Shown one piece after another: positions 8,727-17,138 of a stretch of DNA of 36,590 bases; within the stretch, counting starts at the first letter, position 1; every line of letters begins with the position of its first letter. The translations under genes and the position numbers were made by a program. The stretch comes from Ectothiorhodospiraceae bacterium (GTDB lineage Bacteria; Pseudomonadota; Gammaproteobacteria; Nitrococcales; Aquisalimonadaceae), in NCBI GenBank assembly GCA_007117515.1, contig SKGQ01000003.1, forward strand, positions 1-36,590. The letters run 5' to 3'. The notes below the pieces were generated by a model that saw only the letters and a program-made list of their open reading frames with translations, did not search any database and was not told the DNA's origin.

Positions 8727-9161
8727 TCAGCCTCCGAACAGGTGACGCATGACAAAGACCGTGGCGAAGCCCGCGGCCATGAAACTCAGTGTCGCGACCA
8801 GCGAGCGCGGCGATAGACGCGACAGGCCGCAAACGCCGTGACCGCTGGTGCATCCGGCACCCAGGCGGGTGAAGAAGCCCACCAAGAGCCCCGCGAGAAT
8901 GAGCGTCGGATAGCCGGCATCGACCTGAATGCTTGGCGTGCCGACGGACAGGGCCCAGAGCAGCGGTGCCGCGATCAGGCCACCAAGAAAAGCGATTCGC
9001 CAACGGTGGTCGCCGTCCGGTGTCTGCAACAGACCGCCGACGATGCCGCTGATGCCGGCGATGCGGCCATGCAGAATCAGCAGCAGGCTGGCGGCCAGGC
9101 CGATCAGCATGCCTCCCGCGAGTGCGCTCCAGGGTGTAAAGGCCGACCAGTCGATGCTCAT
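8727..9161 (-). CDS. YeeE/YedE half-permease (N-terminal half)
   Basis: This 144-residue membrane protein begins MSIDWSAFTPWSALAGG and carries GRIAGISGIVGGLL, and later GCTSGHGVCGLSRLSPRS at about residues 103-120. These are conserved YeeE/YedE elements with two Cys residues in the translocation loop. Its ATG overlaps the stop of the ArsR-type regulator by four bases, so translation is coupled. Together with the next gene it forms the full two-half permease found in bigR/blh loci of Xylella, Agrobacterium and related bacteria. Confidence 0.88.
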   Translation of the reverse strand: MSIDWSAFTPWSALAGGMLIGLAASLLLILHGRIAGISGIVGGLLQTPDGDHRWRIAFLGGLIAAPLLWALSVGTPSIQVDAGYPTLILAGLLVGFFTRLGAGCTSGHGVCGLSRLSPRSLVATLSFMAAGFATVFVMRHLFGG

Positions 9162-9496
9162 GTTCCGGCTCCTTTGTTGTCACAGAAGATGCTGTAGAGG
9201 GTCTGCAGCAGGCGCAGTGTTTTGGCGTCGGCAATGCGGTAATACACGTGCCGCCCGGCGCGACGGGTGTCTACCAGACCCTGGCGTCGCAGCACGCCGA
9301 GCTGCTGCGACAGATTGGGTTGATGCAGATCGAGCAGCTCTTCCAGTTCGCCGACGCAGGCCTCGCCCTGACTGAGCTGACATAACAACAGCAGGCGATC
9401 CGGATGCGCCAGGCCACGCAGGTGGTCGCTGGCGGCCTGCGCCGCCTGGCGCATGCTGGTGATGTCGATCTCGGCCGTACTCATATCCATATCCAC
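9158..9496 (-). CDS. bigR: ArsR-family persulfide-sensing repressor, BigR/SqrR-like
   Basis: This is a 112-residue winged-helix protein. The recognition region reads DLHQPNLSQQLGVLRRQGLV (about 57-75) and the wing reads RRAGRHVYYRI (about 79-88). Cys39 in LLCQL and Cys105 in YSIFCDNK fall at the two positions that form the tetrasulfide switch in BigR/SqrR regulators. A third Cys47 is extra. The location, divergent from a blh-like dioxygenase and leading two YeeE/YedE halves, matches the described BigR regulon. It would repress both transcripts until reactive sulfur species crosslink the cysteines. The symbol is assigned on cysteine pattern plus synteny. Confidence 0.82.
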   Translation of the reverse strand: MDMDMSTAEIDITSMRQAAQAASDHLRGLAHPDRLLLLCQLSQGEACVGELEELLDLHQPNLSQQLGVLRRQGLVDTRRAGRHVYYRIADAKTLRLLQTLYSIFCDNKGAGT

Positions 9497-9559
9497 CCTT
9501 GAATTAAATTATATTATTATTCATATTATATTTAAGTTGCAACCAAGAGGTCATACGCC
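9497..9559. promoter_or_regulatory. AT-rich divergent control region and candidate BigR operator
   Basis: Between the repressor and blh starts, 9504-9535 is a 32-base run almost purely A/T inside GC-rich DNA. It is bounded by TTAAAT and ATTTAA and contains two ATATTAT direct repeats 12 bases apart. BigR-type operators are AT-rich and overlap the promoter of the divergent blh gene, so this is the expected binding place. The blh ribosome site AAGAGG follows at about 9545-9550. Confidence 0.6.
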
Positions 9560-10420
9560 ATGATCCCCATTATCAAGGCTTTTCTCGATCAGGACTCCGA
9601 AACCTTCAGCTATGTGGTCTATGACCAGGAGGGTGGCCACGCCGCGGTGATCGATCCGGTTCTGGATTACGATCACGCGGCCGGCCGCACGTACACTACC
9701 AGTGCTGAGGAAATCGTCGCCTTCGTCCGCGACGAGGGTTTGACCGTGGATTGGGTGCTGGAGACGCATGCTCATGCGGACCATCTGTCCGCGGCACCCT
9801 TCATACGGGAGCAGCTTGGCGGGCGTATCGCGATTGGCGAGCATATCCGGGATGTGCAGGAGATCTTCCGCAAGGTCTTCAATCTGGAGAAGGAATTCCT
9901 GCCCGACGGTGCCGATTTCGACCATCTTTTCAGCGAAGGCGATACCTTCCGCATCGGTGAGTTGGAGGGGCGCGTTCTGCATACCCCGGGACACACACCG
10001 GCGGATCTGAGTTATATCATCGGTGACGCGGTGTTCGTCGGCGATACCCTGTTCATGCCTGACGCCGGCACGGCACGCTGTGATTTCCCCGGCGGTGACG
10101 CAGCCACGTTGTACCGCTCCATCGGCAAGTTGCTGGCCCTTGCCGACGACACCCGCATGTTCGTCTGCCATGACTATCCGGGTGAGAGCCGGGACCATGC
10201 CTGCGAGACCACGATTGCCGAACAACGGGAACACAATATCCATGTTGGTGCCGGGGTGACCGAGGCGGACTTCGTCGCCATGCGCACGAAGCGGGACGCG
10301 ACCCTTGGTATGCCGCGCCTGATTCTGCCGTCGATTCAGGTCAACATCCGCGCCGGCCGCATGCCCCCGCCGGAGGCCGATGGTCGCAGCTATCTGAAGA
10401 TTCCGCTGAACACGCTTTGA
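9560..10420 (+). CDS. blh: Persulfide dioxygenase-like metallo-beta-lactamase-fold enzyme (Blh type)
   Basis: This 286-residue protein carries the metal motif HAHADH at residues 70-75. Further ligands are His145 (HTPGH), Asp162 (VGDTLF) and His204 (VCHDYPG). The segment ARCDFPGGDA at 172-181 is typical of the ETHE1-related, beta-lactamase-like hydrolase branch. Members oxidise glutathione persulfide to sulfite with a mononuclear iron. There is no rhodanese domain fused. It starts with ATG after AAGAGG, directly across an AT-rich operator from the BigR-like gene, so sulfide or persulfide induction is likely. In this locus it would clear persulfides while the YeeE/YedE halves move sulfur species across the membrane. 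Confidence 0.85.
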   Translation: MIPIIKAFLDQDSETFSYVVYDQEGGHAAVIDPVLDYDHAAGRTYTTSAEEIVAFVRDEGLTVDWVLETHAHADHLSAAPFIREQLGGRIAIGEHIRDVQEIFRKVFNLEKEFLPDGADFDHLFSEGDTFRIGELEGRVLHTPGHTPADLSYIIGDAVFVGDTLFMPDAGTARCDFPGGDAATLYRSIGKLLALADDTRMFVCHDYPGESRDHACETTIAEQREHNIHVGAGVTEADFVAMRTKRDATLGMPRLILPSIQVNIRAGRMPPPEADGRSYLKIPLNTL

Positions 10421-10442
10421 GGCCAAGTTAACTTCCGATAGC

Positions 10443-10684
10443 GTCGGGGCCAGTGCAAGCTTTCGTCTGGCCTGGCGTCGCTTCGCTCCAACAGGGCCAG
10501 CCGAAAACTTCCACTGTCCCTGCCAGGCTGCGGATGGCGTTGCTTCGCCGGGACTGTGGATGTTGCCAGTTCCAATATTTCGGAATGCACTGAGTGCCGG
10601 GGGAGGAGAAGGTTTTTCTCCGGCCCTGTTGAACCGAAGGTTCCCCAGGACGGAAAAAAGCTTGACCTGACGCGGCACGGGGCC
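10443..10684. repeat. Inverted-pair intergenic repeat, copy A
   Basis: This fills most of the 314-base gap between the convergent blh and PAS/GGDEF/EAL genes. The left arm starts GTCGGGGCCAGTGCAAGCTT. The right arm (from about 10590) is its imperfect reverse complement and ends AAGCTTG...GGCACGGGGCC. Each arm holds the conserved string CAACAGGGCC (or its complement) next to a variable hairpin. The right one is GAACC-GAA-GGTTC (10631-10643). The left one at 10477-10489 is imperfect, with 3 of 5 pairs. The same structure recurs at 26429-26687. No ORF in it looks real. Position between gene ends suggests a REP/BIME-like element or a transcribed 3' structure. Confidence 0.7.
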
Positions 10685-10734
10685 AAATAGCGATCCGAGC
10701 ACGGGGCCTGATATAACGCCGACGCGGTTCGGTT

Positions 10735-13700
10735 TCAGTCAAGCGCCGTGTGCGGGCCGTCCAGGCTTCCATGATGGGCGGACGGGCGATGCAGATAAAA
10801 GCCCTGGGCATGACTGACGCCCATTTCATCCAGCATCTGCAGGGTTGCCTCGTCTTCGACGCATTCGGCGATGATGATTTTATCCAGGCCTGAGGCGACG
10901 TCGATCATGGCCTTCACGAAGGCCTGGTTATCCCGGTTATTGGGCAGGTCGCGAACGAACATGCCGTCGATCTTGAGGATGTCCACGGCCAGATATTTCA
11001 GGTAGGCAAAGGTGGCGAAGCCGGAGCCGAAATCATCCAGACAGACCTTGCAGCCGGTGCGCTGCAGGGCCTCGATGAAGTTCTGCGCGTCCTGCATTTC
11101 CGCCACGGCCGCGGTTTCGGTTACCTCGATCAGCAGCCGCTCGGCCGCCACTCCGTGTTCCACCAGCAGCTGCTTGACGTAGTGCGGCAACCCGGAGTCA
11201 TCCAGGCTGCGGGCCGAGAGATTCACCGCAAGTCCCTGCAGCTCGGGATGCTGCGCCAGCGTGCGGATGCTTTGGTGCAGCACCCATCGGTCGATCTCCA
11301 GAATCTGGCCGGTTTTTTCCGCCACCGGAATGAACTGGCCCGGCATCAGCAGGCGCTCCGGATCCCTGGGGTCGCGCATCCGCACCAGTGTTTCCAGGTG
11401 ACTGAGACTGCGATCCCGCACCCGGTAGACACCCTGAAAGTGCAGTTCCAGCAGACCGTCTTTCAACGCCATGGCAACGCGCCGACCCCAGGACAGCCTT
11501 TGCAGGTCCGCCTCGGCCTGGTCCTGCGTCGCATCATAGACAGCCCAGGTGTTCTTGCCCTGCTTCTTCGCCTGGTACATGGCCACGTCGGCGTGCGCGA
11601 CCAGGGTCTCGGGGTCACGTCCGTGATCCGGAAACACCGCGATGCCGACACTGACGGTGAGCCGGTAATTGCTGCCCCGGAAGCGCAACGGAATGCTGGA
11701 GATCGCGTGGACGATGCGTTCCGCCAGTTCCCTTGGCAGATCGCCGCGGCCCAGTTCGGTGAGGATGGCGAACTCATCACCACCCAGGCGGGCCAGCAGG
11801 TCGCCGCCCCGAACCAGGGCCGAAATCTCTCCAGCGGTCCGCACCAGCACGGTGTCGCCGGCGCGGTGGCCGAAGTTGTCATTGATGTGCTTGAAATCGT
11901 CCAGGTCGAAATACAGCAACGCGAAGCGCTGATCCAGACGCTCCGAAGTCTTCATCATCCGCTCCAGATGTTCCTGGAAACGGTGCCGATTGGAGAGCCC
12001 GGTCAGCGGATCGTGTTCGGCCAGGTAAACAAGCTGTTTCGCGGTCTGGCGTTCGTGGGTGACGTCTTCGTAGATCCACAGACGGCCGATGACCCGACCC
12101 TCGCGGTCATGTACCGGGTAGGACAACTGGGTCAGGATGCGGCCGTCATGCAGGTCCAGTTCGAAGCGTTCGCTGATTTCGTGGGTGTCGAGCACCTGCA
12201 GCGCAAAGCGCGAGGCATGATCGGGGCGGGCGAACTCGTGGGTGGAGTGGGCGAGCACGTCCCGCGTGGGTTTGCCCGCCAGGTCCAGGGTTTCGGCCAC
12301 GGCCCACATGTTGCGAAATGCCGGATTGACGTATTCGACTCGCCCGCCGCTGTCCTCGAACAGGATGCCGATACTCATTCCCGACAGCAGAGCTGCCATG
12401 CGGCTTTGTTCCCGCTCTGCCAGATCCCGCAGTTTGCGCTCGCGGCGTTCCGCTTCCCGCAGTTCATGCAGCACCTGTTCCCGTTCAGTGACGTCCTGCA
12501 GCGTGCCGAGCAGGCGGACCGCGCCATCGTCAGCTGACAGCCGACGGATGGTCAGTGAAAGGTATGACACTGAGTGCTGCGCCGGCTCGCCCCGCAGGGT
12601 GCGCTGCTCGCCGGTAGCGCTGTCCAGACAGCTCGCCAGCGCCTCATTCAATATGGTTTGATCGTCCGGGTGAAAGGCAGATCGAAAGCGCTCGATGGTT
12701 GCCGGCTCGTCATTCGTGCCCAGATGCAGCAGTCGGCGGAGCTCCGCCGACCAGATCATCGCACCGCCTTCCGGTTCCAGTTCCCAGTGCCCCAGCGCGG
12801 CCACCCATTCAGCCTGTTCCAGCCGGATGTTTGCCTGCTTCAGTGCTTGTTCCGCTTCCAGTCGCGCGCTGATTTCATGCACGATGGCGACGAATCGGGG
12901 CGTTTCCTCGGTCGGCGCCAGATACTGCAGGAAGATCTCCACCGGCAGCTGCCCGCCATTCTGTTGCCAGAGTTCGGTCTGGAAGCGCAGGGATGCGTCA
13001 CCGCCATCAAGAAGGCGCTCGATCAGTTGGCGGAATTCCCGTTCCGCGTGATTGCACAGTAGTTCACAAAACGACTTGCCACGGAGTGATTCCACATCCC
13101 GCCCCGTCTGCAGGGCGGCGCCTTCGTTGGCGTAGATCATGCGCAGGTCTACCGGATCAATGATCAGCACGCCGTCCAGCACCTGATCAAGACTGCGTTT
13201 GAACTGGTCTGCATCCGCGCGTGCCTCCTGCAGCGCCGTGGCGTCCACCATATGGCCTTCCAGAAACTTCAGCCGGCCGTCGGCATCGTAGATGCCGCTG
13301 CCATGATCGTGCAGCCAGAGCATCTCACCTGACTGGCGAAACGCCCGGAATACCACTTCATAATGACCGTTTCGATCCAGGCCATCCTGAACGGTCTGCC
13401 AGACTCGGGCCTTGTCGTCTGGATGGATGAAGTCGTCCACGTTGGCCTCGCCATTCATGAACGCCGAGGCCGCCAGACCATGCAGACTCTCAATGTCGCC
13501 GGCAATGTAGATGGCGCTCCAGTCCAGGTCATTGTTCACTCGATAGACATAACCGCGCACGGTTTCGAGCACGCGTGTCAGATCGCGATTCCCCAGATCG
13601 TTGAGCACACGCACCAGACCGAACAGGGATACGGTAATGGTCAACGTCGCCACCGCCCGCATCAGGCGCACCGGGAAACCGACTGTCGCAGCGAATGTCT

Positions 13701-14307
13701 CTTCCACCGGTAGCCAGGCAAGCAGGCCGGTTGCCGGGACGGAGAGCACCGGCATGACCACCGCATACACGGCGGTGCCGCCAGCCGCGAGTAACAGCCA
13801 GGGACGACCGTACCGGCGCACGTCCGAGTCATGGATCGTCAGTGCGCCCGCGAGGAAAACCATGGCCACGACGGTTGCCGCCGGGAAACCGATCAGCAGT
13901 CGCGAGACGGGTTCGATGGCCGCGCTGTTGATCCCCTGGCTCAGCATCAGGAATGTGGCCGGGAGAAGCAGCAGGGGATAGAGACCCAACGATACACGAC
14001 CCTCGACAAAGCCCTGCGCGGTAAGGCTGCGGCGGCCGAACTCCAGCAAGGCCAGATAGGACAGCGGCAGCAGTATGTTGCGGGCGATGGCCACCAGCGC
14101 GGAGGGGGTATGCATTCCATGCCAGCTGGCGAATACGGCGAGGCCGTGGGTGATCGCGAACAGGCCCAGCAGCCACAAGTTGGCGGCCAGCCATGGGAGT
14201 GTGCCGTGGCGACGTGGCAAAAGCAGCGCCACGGTACCGAGGATCAGGAAGGCAACGCCCTGAACCTGGTAAATCATGGCAAGCTGCTGGGGGCTTACGT
14301 CGGGCAC
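10735..14307 (-). CDS. Membrane PAS-GGDEF-EAL cyclic di-GMP enzyme
   Basis: The product has 1190 residues and starts with a GTG at 14307 behind GGAGG. Residues 10-230 form about seven membrane helices (a MASE-like sensor). They are followed by four PAS-like domains at about 250-360, 370-485, 495-615 and 635-755. The GGDEF domain (765-925) has an intact LGGDEF loop (842-846) and an RGGD inhibitory site exactly five residues before it. The EAL domain (935-1175) has ETL (972-974), NLS, EVTET (1061-1065), the metal pair in DDFGSG (1091-1096), Lys1112 and ECVED (1148-1152). Both domains therefore keep their key residues. The protein may make or break cyclic di-GMP under control of membrane and PAS signals. 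It lies 62 bases behind an XRE/S24-like regulator on the same strand, probably in one transcript. Confidence 0.9.
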   Translation of the reverse strand: MPDVSPQQLAMIYQVQGVAFLILGTVALLLPRRHGTLPWLAANLWLLGLFAITHGLAVFASWHGMHTPSALVAIARNILLPLSYLALLEFGRRSLTAQGFVEGRVSLGLYPLLLLPATFLMLSQGINSAAIEPVSRLLIGFPAATVVAMVFLAGALTIHDSDVRRYGRPWLLLAAGGTAVYAVVMPVLSVPATGLLAWLPVEETFAATVGFPVRLMRAVATLTITVSLFGLVRVLNDLGNRDLTRVLETVRGYVYRVNNDLDWSAIYIAGDIESLHGLAASAFMNGEANVDDFIHPDDKARVWQTVQDGLDRNGHYEVVFRAFRQSGEMLWLHDHGSGIYDADGRLKFLEGHMVDATALQEARADADQFKRSLDQVLDGVLIIDPVDLRMIYANEGAALQTGRDVESLRGKSFCELLCNHAEREFRQLIERLLDGGDASLRFQTELWQQNGGQLPVEIFLQYLAPTEETPRFVAIVHEISARLEAEQALKQANIRLEQAEWVAALGHWELEPEGGAMIWSAELRRLLHLGTNDEPATIERFRSAFHPDDQTILNEALASCLDSATGEQRTLRGEPAQHSVSYLSLTIRRLSADDGAVRLLGTLQDVTEREQVLHELREAERRERKLRDLAEREQSRMAALLSGMSIGILFEDSGGRVEYVNPAFRNMWAVAETLDLAGKPTRDVLAHSTHEFARPDHASRFALQVLDTHEISERFELDLHDGRILTQLSYPVHDREGRVIGRLWIYEDVTHERQTAKQLVYLAEHDPLTGLSNRHRFQEHLERMMKTSERLDQRFALLYFDLDDFKHINDNFGHRAGDTVLVRTAGEISALVRGGDLLARLGGDEFAILTELGRGDLPRELAERIVHAISSIPLRFRGSNYRLTVSVGIAVFPDHGRDPETLVAHADVAMYQAKKQGKNTWAVYDATQDQAEADLQRLSWGRRVAMALKDGLLELHFQGVYRVRDRSLSHLETLVRMRDPRDPERLLMPGQFIPVAEKTGQILEIDRWVLHQSIRTLAQHPELQGLAVNLSARSLDDSGLPHYVKQLLVEHGVAAERLLIEVTETAAVAEMQDAQNFIEALQRTGCKVCLDDFGSGFATFAYLKYLAVDILKIDGMFVRDLPNNRDNQAFVKAMIDVASGLDKIIIAECVEDEATLQMLDEMGVSHAQGFYLHRPSAHHGSLDGPHTALD

Positions 14308-14369
14308 TGCTTGTTTCCTCCCTGGTCTTTGCCTGCTTTCTTGCCCGACGATGGCCGCGGGATTCGGTC

Positions 14370-15041
14370 CTAATGCAGACCGCTTGTGGGCGGAATTTCG
14401 CCGTCGATGGCGACCGCCGTTGTCTCCATTTCTTCGGCTTCATCGGTCAATTGGTCCGGGGCCAGACGGATCTGACCCAGCACAAGACAGAGCTCGACAA
14501 TGAATTCATCGGGAATTCGTTCCCTGGCGCCGCGCTCGTCCAGAGCCCGAACGAGGACGCCGTCCGGTCGGGAACCGATCATTTCCATCAGCACCGGGAC
14601 GTCCTCGCCCTGCAGCAACACCAACACGTCGTCGCCTGGGTAGATCGTTGCCAGTGGATCCAGCAGCACCAACTCGCTGTGTCGGTAGCGGGGTTCGTAC
14701 AATCCGGTGTCCAGCCGCAGGCCGAAAACTCCCGGTGCCGTAATCGCCGGCTGCTGCAGGGACCAGCGGGGAAGATCCGGGCGGGTGATGGCTTCCAACC
14801 CGTCATAGACAGCGAGCGCTGCAGGTCCCTCGCCAGCCAGCAGCCAATGGCTGCTGACCTTCAGGGTCTGAGCGACTTCGGCCAGCATCAGTGGTGCAAT
14901 CTCGCCATGCTCGAGCCAGCGCCGGACCGTTCTGTCGGTTACGCCGATCTCGCCGGCCAGGCGTTGTACCCGGCCTGCTTCATCGCCTTCCCATTCGGCC
15001 AGCGCCTGTTGCAGGCGCGCCGCCAATTGTTGCTGTCTCAC
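14370..15041 (-). CDS. XRE-type regulator with protease-dead S24/LexA-like domain
   Basis: The GTG at 15041 is chosen because GGAGG lies 9 bases upstream. An in-frame extension to 15095 has no ribosome site. The product has 223 residues. Residues about 5-70 form a helix-turn-helix (LAGEIGVTDRTVRRWLEHGE). Residues about 100-200 look like the S24 domain of LexA and phage C2 repressors. Where the family has a catalytic Ser-Met (D-x-S-M-x-P), this protein reads DTGLYEP. The Lys region reads VPVLMEMIG without Lys. Self-cleavage is therefore not expected, and the fold probably serves for dimerisation or ligand sensing. It precedes the PAS-GGDEF-EAL gene on the same strand and may control it. Confidence 0.72.
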   Translation of the reverse strand: MRQQQLAARLQQALAEWEGDEAGRVQRLAGEIGVTDRTVRRWLEHGEIAPLMLAEVAQTLKVSSHWLLAGEGPAALAVYDGLEAITRPDLPRWSLQQPAITAPGVFGLRLDTGLYEPRYRHSELVLLDPLATIYPGDDVLVLLQGEDVPVLMEMIGSRPDGVLVRALDERGARERIPDEFIVELCLVLGQIRLAPDQLTDEAEEMETTAVAIDGEIPPTSGLH

Positions 15042-15262
15042 GGGTGAAAACCTCCGGCCGCAATGGACGGTCCAGACCAGCCCGGACCGTTGCACGAGAC
15101 CTACAGAATGTCACGGAACATGGTCGCAGGGCAGTTAATCGATGCCGCGCTCCGGGGCCCTACTGGAAGATAGTGCCCCGGTGGTTGTGCCATATCCTGA
15201 TAGAGTTACGGGCCTGACCGCCAGACGTGTGATCCATGGTATCCATGTGCCGCCAGCTGTTC

Positions 15263-15288
15263 CTTGCCGGGATCGTGTGCCCGGCAAG
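15263..15288 (+). other. 9-bp hairpin upstream of the DksA/TraR-like gene
   Basis: CTTGCCGGG (15263-15271), loop ATCGTGTG, then CCCGGCAAG (15280-15288) is a perfect stem ending 41 bases before the downstream start codon. No T-run follows, so it is more likely a leader structure or operator than a terminator. The rest of 15042-15329 shows nothing I recognise. Confidence 0.4.
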
Positions 15289-15329
15289 CATTCAGCGTTT
15301 GGCCGAGGTGACGAAAAGGTGGTTCCCGG

Positions 15330-15689
15330 ATGACCGAACAGGTGAATCTCGAGGAGTTTCGTGAGCGTCTGCACCAGTTGCTGACCGAACTGGAGGGCAA
15401 TGCCGCCGTGCGACATGCAAGCAGTGAAACGGTGGAACTGGACCAGACTCGTACCGGCCGCCTGTCGCGCATGGATGCATTGCAGGGACAGGCCATGGCC
15501 AAGGCCAGTGCGGCGCGCGCAGAGCATCAGATCCTTCGAATCAGGGCGGCGCTGAGACGTCTTGGCGACGGTAGCTTCGGTGACTGCCTCGTTTGCGAGG
15601 AGCCGATCAACCCGGCGCGATTGCGCGCCGATCCGGCAGCGACGATCTGTATCGACTGCGCCGAGAAGCGTGAACAGGGGGTCAGGTAG
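15330..15689 (+). CDS. DksA/TraR-family zinc-finger protein
   Basis: This 119-residue protein has an N-terminal helical hairpin (about 5-75) and a C4 zinc finger. Cys86 and Cys89 lie in DCLVCEE, and Cys107 and Cys110 in CIDC. The 17-residue spacing between the Cys pairs matches DksA/TraR. The coiled-coil tip lacks the DxxDxA motif of true DksA. At this length it belongs to the short accessory TraR/YbiI-like group, which acts in the RNA polymerase secondary channel. The ATG is used; a weak AAAAGGTGG lies upstream. It stands alone on its strand. Confidence 0.8.
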   Translation: MTEQVNLEEFRERLHQLLTELEGNAAVRHASSETVELDQTRTGRLSRMDALQGQAMAKASAARAEHQILRIRAALRRLGDGSFGDCLVCEEPINPARLRADPAATICIDCAEKREQGVR

Positions 15690-15727
15690 GGGAACCCTGG
15701 CGGGCTACACAGCGCACACTGTGCCAA

Positions 15728-15904
15728 CTACCCTGGGTCTTCGGCACCTTTGCCATGCACGGTCCAGACGTCCTGTAATGCGTTCAGCTCCCGCGCAACA
15801 TTGGCACGCCTGGCGCTGTCCTGACTGCGTTCCGACTTGATCTCGAGAATGGTGAGCTTGTCCACAAGCTCGCCCGGTGCGACCGGGACTGGAATGCGTT
15901 CCAT
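15728..15904 (-). pseudogene. Truncated DUF6165-like gene
   Basis: The ATG at 15904 follows GGAAGGA. The 58-residue product MERIPVPVAPGELVDKLTIL, then EIKSER and NVARELNALQ, matches the N-terminus of DUF6165 proteins (P-V-x-x-GEL-[VI]DK-ITILEIK). Family members run to roughly 120-130 residues with a second conserved half around LWDIED. This frame stops at GAEDPG instead. It is either a 3'-truncated relic or an unusually short member. It faces away from another broken gene 64 bases off. Confidence 0.55.
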
Positions 15905-15968
15905 CGGTTTTCCTTCCCCAAAAGAAAGCGTTTCCTGCATCCGAGACACGACGTCCTACGTGAATTTC

Positions 15969-16731
15969 ATGCGCCAGAACAGGCATTTCCTCGCCTTCGG
16001 TGCCTTGCTTGCGGGCTTGTCGTCCATTGGCCAGACTTTCTTTCTGGCGCTGTTCGGCGGCACCTGGCGTGAGGCCTTCGAGCTAAGCCACACCGCCGGA
16101 ACAGGCCTTTGCCGCGGACCTGCAACAGCGAAGCTGGACCCGCGCCGACGTGCTGCGGGATGGCCGTTTCTATCGGCTCTTGCCGGCGGCACTGGCGCCG
16201 GGCTTTCTGATCACTGCCCTGTTCTTTCATCAGGCGACCATCGCCGACGCCCAGGGCTGGAGCCTGTCCTGGCTTGCCTCCAGTTTCGTGGCCTTCGCAG
16301 CGGGCCACGTCACTGGCCTGCTGCTGGCCGGCACCCTAGTGGACCGCTTCGGCGCCCTGCGCCTGGTTCGCGTCTTTCCTCTGCCCCTCATCGTCGGGAT
16401 TGCCCTGCTGGCGGTCGGTAACCATCCCTGGATCGCGCCGCTCTATCTGCTGCTGGCGGGCTTGAGTGTTGGTGCGACCGGCCCGATATCCAGCGCCCTG
16501 CTGGCTGAACTCTACGGCACGCGGCGTCTGGGTGCGATTCGTTCGCTGGCCTATGCCGCGGCAATCCTGATGACCGCCCTGGCCCCGGTCAGAGCCGGTC
16601 TGCTGCTTGATGCAGGGATCAGCGTCACCGACTTGAGTCTGAGTTTCGCCGGTTACGGCATCGCTGGGTCGCTGTTGGCTGCCACGGTCGGTCTCGGCGG
16701 CAAGCCTGGGAATCGATCCGCTTTTCCTTGA
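15969..16731 (+). pseudogene. MFS transporter remnant with central deletion and frameshift
   Basis: Residues from the ATG at 15969 (MRQNRHFLAFGALLAGLSSI, then GQTFFLALFGG and REAFELSHT) form the first membrane helix of a major facilitator. At about 16085-16100 the similarity jumps to another frame reading EQAFAADLQQRSWTRADVL. This is a typical central-loop sequence. Five or six C-terminal helices follow (FLITALFFHQ, GLLLAGTLVDRFGALR, the MFS motif DRFGALR, GLSVGATGPISSALLAELYG) to a stop at 16731. Helices 2-6 are missing and the two parts are out of frame, so the gene is dead. An internal GTG at 16150 could in theory start the C-terminal half. Confidence 0.7.
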
Positions 16732-17138
16732 AGCCCTGGGGGCAACGCGTCAATTGCTATGGAGCAGGATCATTGCTGATCCGCGTGCAACCAGGATCCC
16801 GGCGATCGATTCCTTTCAGGCACGACAGTTATTCGCTGCCAGCCCGGCCTCATTCTTGCGGCGATGCAGCAGAGCCCGTATCCTCCGCCGCCTTGCGCTT
16901 GTGCTGCGTTAGCAATCTGCTTCTGCAGCACGAAAGGCGCCAGCTGTTCACTCGCTGGGCTCGGTGAACCCGGGATTCTCGCGATATTTCCCTAACTTGT
17001 ACGCAAGGCTGCGCCCGCTGGGCGACCTGTAATGACTGAACGGCGCTTCGTTTTGGGACGCGCCACCGGCATCGAAGGTTTCGATTGCACCGGCTCAGTC
17101 TTCGCCAGGTCCCGCGGGTAGCGGCCTATTTGGCATGG
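16732..17138. other. Gene-free stretch, no recognisable element
   Basis: About 400 bases lie between the broken MFS gene and the SulP start. I see no convincing ORF, tRNA, terminator or repeat-family copy here. It adjoins the decayed zone and may be leftover sequence plus the SulP promoter. Confidence 0.5.

Noticed and set aside
11155-12537. Plus-strand frame of 460 residues
   Set aside because: It is antisense to the PAS-GGDEF-EAL gene, whose motifs are unambiguous.
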